In this document: positions 7,668-16,451 of the stretch, piece by piece
Position numbering within the stretch: position 1 is the first letter of the stretch
Layout: every line of letters starts with the position of its first letter
Assembly: GCA_011176545.1 (NCBI GenBank)
Contig: DUEN01000133.1
Location: 1-45,740, forward strand
Source: Caldilineae bacterium
GTDB lineage: Bacteria; Chloroflexota; Anaerolineae; DUEN01
Direction of reading: 5' to 3'
Length of the DNA: 45,740 nt
Made by a program: the position numbers and the translations under genes
The notes under the pieces: generated by a model
Databases searched by the model: none
What the model was told of the DNA's origin: nothing
What the model saw: the letters and a program-made list of their open reading frames with translations, nothing else

Positions 7668-8712
7668 CCCCCAGGACTGCGTTCAACGCCATGCAGGCCA
7701 CCCGATTCTCCTGTCCAAATTGATTGGTCAGAAAGACGAACACCAGGTCATGGTTGGGCTCGATCCACAATAGCGTGGCCGTGGCGCCGCCGTGCCCAAA
7801 GGCCGCTGGCGTACCCAGGAATCGAGCGTCTCCTCCCGGCTTGTCCCAACCCAATCCGTAGAAGGCAAGCCGCCCCGTGTTGCGCTCCCGTATCCCTTCC
7901 GTGTGCAGCCGGGTCATGGTTGCGATACCGGCCTGGCTGACGATGGTGTGCTCACGGCCCAGGAGCCCGTTCAGGATCGCCTGGCCGAACTTCACCAGAT
8001 CAGCGGCTGTGCTGTATAAGCCGCCTGCCGGCAGGGCCAAGGAGCGAAAGTAGGCTGCTCCCTCCTTACCCTTGAGGATCGGCTGTACGATATCCACAGG
8101 AACCATGCGCCGGGCCTGTTCCCCCTCGAAGTCGAAGGCGGTGTCTCGCATCTCCAGCGGCTCTAGGATATGATGGTACAGGTAATCCACATACGACTTG
8201 CCGGAGACGCGCGTGATGATCTCCGCCAGCACCCAGAAGGAGACGTTGCAGTACTCCCATTGGGTTCCCGGCGGGAAATGCAGGAACGCGTTACAGGCCG
8301 CCTCCAAATGAGCGGAGGCCGGGGCCTCCTCCTCCCAAAGTGACTCCCACACCTCTTCAGCCAGGCCCGAAGTGTGCGTAAGCAGATGCCAGATGGTCAC
8401 CGCCTCCTTGCCGAACCGCCCGAACTCCGGCACGTAGCGCGTCACCGGATCGGAGATGAGTAGCCGCCCCTGCTCGGCTAGTTGCATGATGGCGGTGCCG
8501 ATGAAGGGCTTGGTGATGGAGGCTGTCAGGAAGATGGCGTCGAGATCGACCTGTACGTCGCCATCCGGCGGTGAGATGGCCTCCTGTCGGATGATCTCGC
8601 GGCCGTCGGCCACGGCCATCACGGATGGCCCAGCCTCGCCGCGCTCGATCCCCTCCCGCACGACGGCGAAGGCTCGATCCAATTGCTGCGGCCGAAGTCG
8701 AGATGCAGACAT
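7660..8712 (-). CDS. Serine hydrolase, beta-lactamase/esterase family
   Basis: Penicillin-binding-protein-fold hydrolase (Pfam Beta-lactamase group, class C-like/EstB), 350 residues. The catalytic triad motifs are visible: S-I-T-K (SxxK, in LTASITKPF, near 72-80), Y-C-N (YxN, in WEYCNVSFWVLAEI) and HGGAT (the HxG motif, near 308-312). No signal peptide is seen, so it is probably cytoplasmic and an esterase, peptidase or amidase of unknown substrate rather than a resistance enzyme. It is the last gene of a three-gene minus-strand unit, starting directly after the metallophosphoesterase stop. Its final codons run into repeat copy D. Confidence 0.85.
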   Translation of the reverse strand: MSASRLRPQQLDRAFAVVREGIERGEAGPSVMAVADGREIIRQEAISPPDGDVQVDLDAIFLTASITKPFIGTAIMQLAEQGRLLISDPVTRYVPEFGRFGKEAVTIWHLLTHTSGLAEEVWESLWEEEAPASAHLEAACNAFLHFPPGTQWEYCNVSFWVLAEIITRVSGKSYVDYLYHHILEPLEMRDTAFDFEGEQARRMVPVDIVQPILKGKEGAAYFRSLALPAGGLYSTAADLVKFGQAILNGLLGREHTIVSQAGIATMTRLHTEGIRERNTGRLAFYGLGWDKPGGDARFLGTPAAFGHGGATATLLWIEPNHDLVFVFLTNQFGQENRVACMALNAVLGAL

Positions 8713-8713
8713 G

Positions 8714-9466
8714 TCATATCCCTCCCTGGGTGGACATGATGATCCGCTCGTGCCAGTGGAAATCCGATGCGTCTAGCTGGTATATCCAGTATGGGTGTGG
8801 GGACTCTGCGAACGCGGGGACGATAGCGAAATACGTGTCGCCCTCTCGAAATGGGAGGATGCCCCTATGATAGTGCCCGCTGAGGACTAGCCGCACCAGC
8901 CCACTCTTCACGATATGGTCATAGAGCTCCTCGGCCTCCCGATAGGTGTGCGGGTACCCCTCATTCCTCTCCGGCCACACCAGGTAGTGTTGGATATGGA
9001 TCTGCGGCGGGGACTCCGCGTCGCTGAGAGCCTGGATGAACCGTTGGAGCTCGCGGCCGCGCCGCTCGGGGAAATGATCCGCGGCTTCCTCGTCGTGGAA
9101 GCAGAGGAGCCGATAATCGTTGAGGACGCGATCCGTAGGCAGAGGGGCGAATACCCGCCGCACCAACTCGGGATGGTCATGGTTGCCGTACACGACGATG
9201 CATGGGCAGCCCGCTGTGCGGAGGATATCGGCGATCAGGTGCAGGTCTCGCTCCCCACGGGCCTGCATCTCGGGGTCATCCAGCGCGTCCAGCGGATAGT
9301 CCAGTAGATCCCCGGTGACGACCAGGAGATCAGGCTGCTCCTCCCGGATCCGGCGAACCGCCTGCTCGAGCAGCCCTGGCACGGCGCGGCTGAGCCGCTG
9401 AGGCAGGACAGATGTGCCGGGCAGGTGGTGCCGCAGGTGAAGATCGGAGAGATGCGCGATCTTCAT
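8714..9466 (-). CDS. Metallophosphoesterase, calcineurin-like
   Basis: Dinuclear-metal phosphoesterase of 250 residues. Motifs in order: IAHLSDLHLRHH (3-14), VTGDLLDYP (near 50-58), VVYGNHDHPE (near 95-104), IHIQHYLV (near 155-162) and LSGHYHRG (near 203-210). The fold matches CpdA/Icc-like phosphodiesterases; the substrate cannot be told from sequence. It overlaps the glycerophosphodiesterase gene by 4 bp (ATGA) and abuts the serine hydrolase gene, so the three are probably one transcript. With the glycerophosphodiesterase it may work on phosphodiesters from lipids or nucleotides. Confidence 0.87.
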   Translation of the reverse strand: MKIAHLSDLHLRHHLPGTSVLPQRLSRAVPGLLEQAVRRIREEQPDLLVVTGDLLDYPLDALDDPEMQARGERDLHLIADILRTAGCPCIVVYGNHDHPELVRRVFAPLPTDRVLNDYRLLCFHDEEAADHFPERRGRELQRFIQALSDAESPPQIHIQHYLVWPERNEGYPHTYREAEELYDHIVKSGLVRLVLSGHYHRGILPFREGDTYFAIVPAFAESPHPYWIYQLDASDFHWHERIIMSTQGGI

Positions 9467-10161
9467 CCCCGCATCCCCTGCTCCCTGAGATAGCGGAGCA
9501 GAATGTCCGGCCGGTTCGTGCTGACGCCGTCCGCGCCCAGCGCGATCATGGCCTGTTGCTCATGCAGCGTGTCCGGGTTCCAGGCCCGCACGTCCAGGCC
9601 GAGATCGTGGGCCACATCTACCAGGCGCAGGCATAGGTTCCGGTAGTGGATGCCCACGCCACAGGCGCCCAGATCGGCCGCACGGCGGATATCCTCCTCC
9701 TCGGGATCCCAGAAGATGGCACCGACCCGAAGGCGTCCATCGCGGCGCTTCACCCGGGCGATGCGGTCCATGTGAAAGGAAGTGAAGATCACATCCGCGG
9801 CCATATCCCGCGCCAGGACGGCATCCACGGCCGCGTCCTCCACCCCCTCTCCCTTCAGCTCGCAGAGGAGCTTCGTCCGCCCCCGGATCGTGTCCAGGAC
9901 CTCATCCAGGGTAGGGATCCGCTCGCCCTCGCCGGCGTCTAGGGATCGGATGGCCGCGAGGTCCAGATCGCGCACGCGTCCCGTGCCGTTGGTCGTGCGG
10001 TCTACCGTCTCATCGTGGATGACAACCAGATGCCCGTCCCGGGTTAGATGCACGTCACATTCGACGTAATCCACTCCCAGGTCGATGGCGTATCGGAACC
10101 CTTTGAGGGTATTCTCCGGCATCACGCCGGCCGCCCCTCGATGTCCAACGACGTAGGCCAT
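9463..10161 (-). CDS. ugpQ: Glycerophosphodiester phosphodiesterase
   Basis: Cleaves glycerophosphodiesters (deacylated phospholipids) to glycerol-3-phosphate and an alcohol. The 232-residue GDPD TIM barrel has all hallmarks: GHRGAAGVMPENT (6-18, catalytic His7), YVECDVHLTRDGHLVVIHDE (32-51, metal ligands and second catalytic His), then IPTLDEVLD and LLCELKG. It ends with the typical strands LGLDVRAWNPDT and GADGVSTNRPD. No signal peptide is seen, so it is cytoplasmic like UgpQ. The start is supported by AAGGAGAGGAGAA directly upstream. It is first in the three-gene unit. Upstream at about 10280 the minus strand carries a TTGACA without a convincing -10 box. Confidence 0.9.
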   Translation of the reverse strand: MAYVVGHRGAAGVMPENTLKGFRYAIDLGVDYVECDVHLTRDGHLVVIHDETVDRTTNGTGRVRDLDLAAIRSLDAGEGERIPTLDEVLDTIRGRTKLLCELKGEGVEDAAVDAVLARDMAADVIFTSFHMDRIARVKRRDGRLRVGAIFWDPEEEDIRRAADLGACGVGIHYRNLCLRLVDVAHDLGLDVRAWNPDTLHEQQAMIALGADGVSTNRPDILLRYLREQGMRG

Positions 10162-10296
10162 TTCTCCTCTCCTTTGTTGTCTCCAGAGGATCTCCCCCTT
10201 ACCAGCGAGGAGCCCATCATCATGAAACCGGTCGGGCTTCAGGCCCCTCCATCTTTCACCATCAGCGACGCGTTGTCAATGATACGCGATGGGGGC

Positions 10297-10718
10297 CAGG
10301 GCTTTTCAAAATTCTAACAAAGGTGTGGAGAGCAGATGCAACCCATAGTCCAGCATGACAGCTACCTTTCGGCGCGCATCTGGGAAGTAAGGGGCCTGCA
10401 CAAGGCGACGCAGAAGATTCAAAGCCACATTGCGAATGCTGCTTAAGCCAGCAGCAATCTGACGTCCATGGAGACGGTCTTCGTTCATGGTGACGTCCTG
10501 ATGGCGTTCGATCCACCCACACCATTGCACGCCAGGCCAGCCAAAGGTCTCTTCTAGATACTTCTCCATGTCGGCCTCACAAGGCACCATCCACAGCCGT
10601 CGCACCTCCAGTCGTCCATGCCCTTTATCCACCTCTTTTCCAGTCTGGCGGCCAGGAAACCCTCTCCCCTCGATAGAAGACGATCCATTCCTCTCCGTTA
10701 GAGCTTCGAAAAGCCCTG
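10297..10718 (-). mobile_element. Internally deleted ISAs1-family element with both terminal repeats
   Basis: About 422 bp bounded by imperfect inverted repeats. The left end is CAGGGCTTTTCAAAATTCTA. The right end, read inward on the minus strand, is CAGGGCTTTTCGAAGCTCTA. Between them lies only the C-terminal part of an ISAs1-type transposase, so the element has lost most of its coding region and could move only in trans. No convincing target duplication is seen. A third, isolated end occurs at 23678-23699. Confidence 0.68.
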
Positions 10719-10722
10719 TCAT
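10306..10722 (-). pseudogene. ISAs1-family transposase fragment (C-terminal part)
   Basis: An open frame of 138 codons whose first residues are the translated terminal repeat itself (MTGLFEALTER), so its start is fortuitous. The remainder carries ISAs1 transposase signatures: KEVDKGHGRLEVRRLWMV (the KxHGRxExR region), then MNEDRLHGRQIAAGLSSIRN followed by VALNLLRRL, which matches the family's conserved C-terminal helix block. The catalytic DDE aspartates upstream are missing. The stop codon lies inside the left terminal repeat. It is a remnant, not a functional gene. Confidence 0.72.
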
Positions 10723-10736
10723 TGCAACGCGAGTCG

Positions 10737-10765
10737 TTGACGCTTATCCCGATCGATGGTATACT
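10737..10765 (+). promoter_or_regulatory. Strong sigma-70 promoter upstream of a structured RNA
   Basis: TTGACG (10737-10742), a 17-nt spacer and TATACT (10760-10765). Transcription should begin near 10772. No open frame follows within 350 bp, which points to an untranslated RNA or a long leader. Confidence 0.7.
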
Positions 10766-10771
10766 CTCGCA

Positions 10772-10969
10772 CAGTCAAGTGCCAGGATGCGAGGTTGATG
10801 ATGCGATTCCCACGGGTTGCAATGGGATCTACACGGGATGCCCGGAGCCCCTTGCCTACCCGGCCGCCTGAGCTAGCGCTCGGGCCCGAGTAGGCCGTTT
10901 CGTCCTGGCATCGCCCTGGAGGACAAGCGCTAGCTCTCCGACTGCGGATTGAGGGCTAGCGTTTTATTT
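10772..10969 (+). ncRNA. Candidate structured RNA or attenuator leader, about 198 nt
   Basis: The segment sits between a near-consensus promoter and an intrinsic terminator. It folds readily: an outer stem pairs TGCCAGGA (10780-10787) with TCCTGGCA (10903-10910); inner hairpins include ATTCCCA/TGGGAT and CGGG-ATG-CCCG; GCCTAC pairs with GTAGGC. GAGCTAGCGCT (10870-10880) can pair perfectly with AGCGCTAGCTC (10926-10936), which is also the left arm of the terminator, so the two folds exclude each other. This is the layout of a riboswitch or attenuator, or of a stand-alone regulatory RNA of 6S size. No known class was recognised: T-box, TPP, SAM, cobalamin, SRP, RNase P and tmRNA signatures are absent. 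The next gene on the strand is the phosphoesterase at 11180. Confidence 0.5.
10928..10969 (+). terminator. Intrinsic terminator of the structured RNA
   Basis: CGCTAGCTCTC (10928-10938) pairs with GAGGGCTAGCG (10951-10961) with one G-T pair, and TTTTATTT follows. Its left arm can alternatively pair with 10870-10880. Confidence 0.72.
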
Positions 10970-11022
10970 CGCCTGCCAGGGCAATGGGCCCTAAGGGCAT
11001 CTCCGCCTGGCACTGGAAGGAA

Positions 11023-11142
11023 CGCTCATATCGGGATACACGACAGAAACGTAGGACAACGCGTGCGTTGTCTTCCCGTGGGGGGTCTAATGTAGGGGCG
11101 CACGGCCGTGCACCCCTACAAAGGACGATTCCAATATGAGCG
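11023..11142. repeat. MITE-like palindromic repeat, full-length copy A
   Basis: A 120-bp element with ends CGCTCATATCGG and CCAATATGAGCG (11 of 12 complementary). It contains an inner palindrome GACAACGC-GT-GCGTTGTC and a central palindrome with arms GTAGGGGCGCACGG/CCGTGCACCCCTAC (11092-11119). It is the same family as copies B (11873) and C (25269). Flanking bases GGAAGGAA and GAAAGAAA match at 6 of 8 positions, a possible decayed target duplication. It lies just upstream of the phosphoesterase start. Confidence 0.85.
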
Positions 11143-11179
11143 GAAAGAAAAGGGCAACGGCGCCTTGAAGACGAGCGTT

Positions 11180-11818
11180 ATGCGCATCCTGACGATTAGC
11201 GATAGAGTTGAGCCAGCCCTATACGGGCCTCATATCCGGAACCGGCTGGGGAAGGTCGATCTAGTCTTGAGCTGTGGGGATCTGCCATTTTACTATCTCG
11301 ACTTCGTCTCCAGCATGTTGGGCGCGCCCTGCTACTACGTCTTCGGAAACCACGCTCAGGGCATGGAGCTAGGATACACCCCACCTCGCCGCCGATTCGT
11401 CGGCGGCGATCTCGACAGCCGCCTGGTCTACGAACGGGGCCTGTTGATCGCCGGCCTGGAGGGGGCATATCGATATAACCAGAACCCGCGCTTCCAATAC
11501 ACGGAACGGGAGATGTGGTTGAAGATCGCCCGCCTGATCCCCAGCCTGTTGGCGGCACGCCTGCGATATGGTCGGTATCTGGATATCCTCATCACGCACG
11601 CGCCGCCACGGGGGATCCATGACGGGCCAGACCGGGCTCACACGGGGTTCGCCTCGTTCCTGACCTTCATGCGTTGGTTCCGACCGAAGTATCTGATACA
11701 CGGGCACAAGCATGTGTATCGTCATGACGAACCGAGGGAGACCATCTACCAGGACACTATCGTCATCAACACTTATGGGTTCCGTATCCTGGAGATCAAG
11801 GGGGACATGGGGCGCTAG
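11180..11818 (+). CDS. Metallophosphoesterase family protein
   Basis: Small calcineurin-like phosphoesterase of 212 residues. Metal-site motifs: the N-terminal strand RILTISDRVEP (2-12, with Asp of the SD motif), LSCGDLPFYYLD (near 31-42), YVFGNHAQG (near 54-62), ILITHAPPRG (near 136-145) and LIHGHKHVYRHD (near 174-185). The substrate is unknown. An upstream ATG at 11108 would place the N-terminus inside repeat copy A, so the internal ATG at 11180, where homology begins, is chosen; its ribosome site (GACGAG) is weak. The gene is bracketed by two direct copies of the 120-bp repeat. It could be expressed by readthrough of the RNA terminator at 10928. Confidence 0.82.
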   Translation: MRILTISDRVEPALYGPHIRNRLGKVDLVLSCGDLPFYYLDFVSSMLGAPCYYVFGNHAQGMELGYTPPRRRFVGGDLDSRLVYERGLLIAGLEGAYRYNQNPRFQYTEREMWLKIARLIPSLLAARLRYGRYLDILITHAPPRGIHDGPDRAHTGFASFLTFMRWFRPKYLIHGHKHVYRHDEPRETIYQDTIVINTYGFRILEIKGDMGR

Positions 11819-11872
11819 TGAAGGCTGCCTATGTGTCCATCTCGCCCGTCCGAATCGGAATGGGGATAGGAT

Positions 11873-11993
11873 CACTCATATTGGCATACACGAGGGAGAA
11901 ACGTAGGGACAATGTGTGCTTTGTTAATGTAGGGGCGACCAGCCGGTCGCCCCTACAAGGGACTATGCTGTCTATTCCTCCAACTTATGAGCG
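11873..11993. repeat. MITE-like palindromic repeat, full-length copy B
   Basis: A 121-bp element with ends CACTCATATTGG and CAACTTATGAGCG and the central palindrome GTAGGGGCGACC-AGCC-GGTCGCCCCTAC (11929-11956). It is in the same orientation as copy A and shares inner segments such as GAAACGTAGG and TGCTGTCTATTCC with copies A or C. No clear target duplication flanks it. The rest of the interval 11819-12076 holds nothing I can identify. Confidence 0.85.
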
Positions 11994-12076
11994 ATCTCAT
12001 TTATGGGCATAGGAGATAATAGAGGAGACACGGCTATAGACCATTGACGCTTTGCCTCATTCTTAGGCGAGGAAGC

Positions 12077-14117
<2,041 letters not shown>

Positions 14118-14223
14118 GTGGTACGAGAAGGCAACGCTTTGTCCACACCCGGGGAGGTGCTGAGAGCTTCCCCTCGCCGAGAGGAGGGAGGGGCGCAGTG
14201 CCGCTATGTCCCATGCGCGTGAT

Positions 14224-14275
14224 ATCGCCCAATGGGGCGACCAGCAGGTCGCCCCTACGCTCTTTTATGAGCGAT
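14224..14275. repeat. Short form of the GGGGCGACC palindromic repeat (copy E)
   Basis: A 52-bp unit: left end ATCGCCCAAT, core GGGGCGACC-AGCA-GGTCGCCCC (14234-14255), right end TTATGAGCGAT. It lies between convergent genes and its right part encodes the last residues (DIAHKRA) and the TAG stop of the beta-helix protein. The preceding 14118-14223 contains GC-rich inverted sequence but no gene. Confidence 0.75.
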
Positions 14276-16201
14276 GTCGGTTAATAGGTCCCCCGATGAT
14301 CTTCGCCAGGTGAGCCACGCCCATGCCCCCCAGGCTGCACTAAAGGCTGCCAATCCCCATGCCCAGGAGGCAGTATGTATCACCCTCCCATTTAGGGCAT
14401 TCAAGGTGATAACCGTAGGAACATCGACGTCATCACCAACCGCCCAGTCAGAGAATTGGGTGATGCCACTTCGGGTGATCGTCTTATTAGTGGTGTCGAA
14501 GCTATCGGCGGCGCAATCCCAGTCTTGCCCTACGCCAGTGTAACGGCAGACCCGGTCGTTCTGATCAGGCGTCTGTGCGAACGGCAACGTCATGCTGATG
14601 GTAAAGCCACTGGCGTCGCTGTTAGGGGTAAACGTCCAGTATTGGCCCGTCTGTATGGCTGTAGGCGCGTTGGGGTGATTGCTGGGCACATACAGGACCG
14701 TCAATTGCGAAAGCGTACCCTGGGTGGTCACTTGGATCTTGGTTTTATGCAGGATATAGGTGTCAGGCCCGGTGATGTCCTGTTGGAATGTATTACTGAC
14801 CTCATAGGCCCCGATATCGCACGCCAGACCGCCAGCATTGTCGCCGCTGGCTCGCAGCGCGCTGCGCTGATCCTTCTCCCCAGCAGTGCAATTGCCAGAG
14901 GTGGTAGGAATGGCGTCGATGGCCGGACTGCCGGCCGACAGCGCGTGAGTCTGAGTAGGCCCACCATTGTCAGCCAGCGTCCCCAACATAGGATCAACGC
15001 CCACTTGGTCATGAGTTCCAGCCGGGAAGTTGCATCCCGTGTCATTCCCGATGATGTTGTAATCCTGCGATGTGATCACGCTGTTAAGGTCATCGTAGTC
15101 ACAATCGGGAGCCCGGCTGCTTGGATCCGTATTACCTGCGATAATGGTGTTCTTGATCTGGACCTGGCCGCCTTCGTCATAAATGCCTCCACCCAGGCCA
15201 TCATCGGCAGCCACGCCGCCACGGCCGACGCTGTTGTTCGTTAAGGTGCAGTTATTCAGCGTCAGATCAGCGCCAGACCAGTTGTAAATCCCGCCTCCAT
15301 CGCCTCCAGTGCCACCGCCGTCACCTGTAACATTGCCACTGATCGTGCAGCGATTCATAGTTAACGAGCCCGCGTTTGAGATACCACCACCGAAACCGCC
15401 GTTGCCCGTTGTAGCGAGATCCCCATTGCCGGTCTGGTTACCGCTCACCGTACTGTCGTTCAACGTCAGGGTTCCCTCGTTATAAATACCACCCCCATCG
15501 CCCCCATACCCATCATTCCCATTGCCGTTCCCCGTGTAATTGTTACTGATCGTGCAGCGATTCACTGTGAGTGTGCCAATATTGGCGATGCCTCCTCCAT
15601 ACCCGCCATCACCGCCATAGACGCTATCCCCGTTACCATTCCCTGTAGCATTGCCGGTTACGATGCAGTCGTTCAGCGTCAATGTACCCTCATTGTAAAT
15701 ACCCCCTCCATCCTCCCCACTGTCCCCAGGATTGGCGCCGTCAGGGGTCTTACCGTTAGTAATCTTCACGTCATTGATGGTCACGATGGCGCCATAATGG
15801 ACGTGCAGCACCCGATCGATCTGATTGCCATCGATGATGGTCACGTCGGCCCCGGCACCTTTGATGGTCAGGTTGCTCTTGATATCCAGATCTCCGGAGG
15901 CGTTATTGTCCTCGTTCGTCCCCGAGATCGCGAGGACATACGTCCCGGCCGGCAGGATGATCTCATCATCGCCGCTTCCCGGTCCACAGTTATCGACTTG
16001 ACTGTCGGTATTGGCCGCTTGGATCGCTTCGCGCAGTGAGCAGTCGCCATCGTTCGTCAGCTCGTCGTCCGTCGTATTCACGGTGATCGTCGCAGCATAG
16101 ACCACGGGAGGGGTCACCCAGAAAAGCAGCCCAACCAGCAAGACACCCAGCAGAAGGAACATCAGCCTCCTGCCACGCATCCTTAAGATCGCCTGTCCCA
16201 T
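14255..16201 (-). CDS. CSLREA-domain right-handed beta-helix surface protein
   Basis: Predicted secreted, cell-surface-anchored protein of 648 residues. A signal peptide or anchor occupies residues 1-37 (LMFLLLGVLLVGLLFWVTPPV). The CSLREA domain follows (ITVNTTDDELTNDGDCSLREAIQAAN). Then come about six parallel beta-helix turns of the polymorphic outer-membrane-protein type, rich in Gly/Asn (GGGIYNEGTLTLNDCIVTGN and variants), and the choice-of-anchor Q signature (GGPTQTHALSAGSPAID, CDIGAYEV). A beta domain follows at about 470-590. It ends with a transmembrane helix (ASWAWGLAAFSAAWGAWAWL) and a basic tail. Likely roles are adhesion or polysaccharide contact. The last seven codons and stop come from repeat copy E, implying insertion at the gene's end. 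Confidence 0.88.
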   Translation of the reverse strand: MGQAILRMRGRRLMFLLLGVLLVGLLFWVTPPVVYAATITVNTTDDELTNDGDCSLREAIQAANTDSQVDNCGPGSGDDEIILPAGTYVLAISGTNEDNNASGDLDIKSNLTIKGAGADVTIIDGNQIDRVLHVHYGAIVTINDVKITNGKTPDGANPGDSGEDGGGIYNEGTLTLNDCIVTGNATGNGNGDSVYGGDGGYGGGIANIGTLTVNRCTISNNYTGNGNGNDGYGGDGGGIYNEGTLTLNDSTVSGNQTGNGDLATTGNGGFGGGISNAGSLTMNRCTISGNVTGDGGGTGGDGGGIYNWSGADLTLNNCTLTNNSVGRGGVAADDGLGGGIYDEGGQVQIKNTIIAGNTDPSSRAPDCDYDDLNSVITSQDYNIIGNDTGCNFPAGTHDQVGVDPMLGTLADNGGPTQTHALSAGSPAIDAIPTTSGNCTAGEKDQRSALRASGDNAGGLACDIGAYEVSNTFQQDITGPDTYILHKTKIQVTTQGTLSQLTVLYVPSNHPNAPTAIQTGQYWTFTPNSDASGFTISMTLPFAQTPDQNDRVCRYTGVGQDWDCAADSFDTTNKTITRSGITQFSDWAVGDDVDVPTVITLNALNGRVIHTASWAWGLAAFSAAWGAWAWLTWRRSSGDLLTDIAHKRA

Positions 16202-16365
16202 ATCACACCCCCATTGGATCGGCCACGCCCGCGCACGAAGCTCCTGACACGATCTGCGAGGGCCTCGATTTTCCGCCGCGCGCCCCCTCGCGCGCGGGTG
16301 GGCATGCCGATCAAGAGAGTCACCCCATGGACTCTATCGCTACTATAGCAGAGTTTCTCGCCCGT

Positions 16366-16394
16366 TTGTATCCCCCTTTTGCCTCAGGTATAAT
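16366..16394 (+). promoter_or_regulatory. Promoter of the six-hairpin glycosidase gene
   Basis: TTGTAT (16366-16371), a 17-nt spacer and TATAAT (16389-16394), giving a start near 16401. The region 16202-16365 between divergent genes shows no other feature. Confidence 0.55.
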
Positions 16395-16451
16395 TTCAAG
16401 AATCGATCGATGTCCCCTTTTGCCTTTCTACGTTTCGCCCGGAGGCTTCCG

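Noticed and set aside
10772..10969. T-box leader for proS
   Set aside because: No T-box core (AGGGTGGNACCGCG) or stem I signature is present, and two other genes lie between this RNA and proS.
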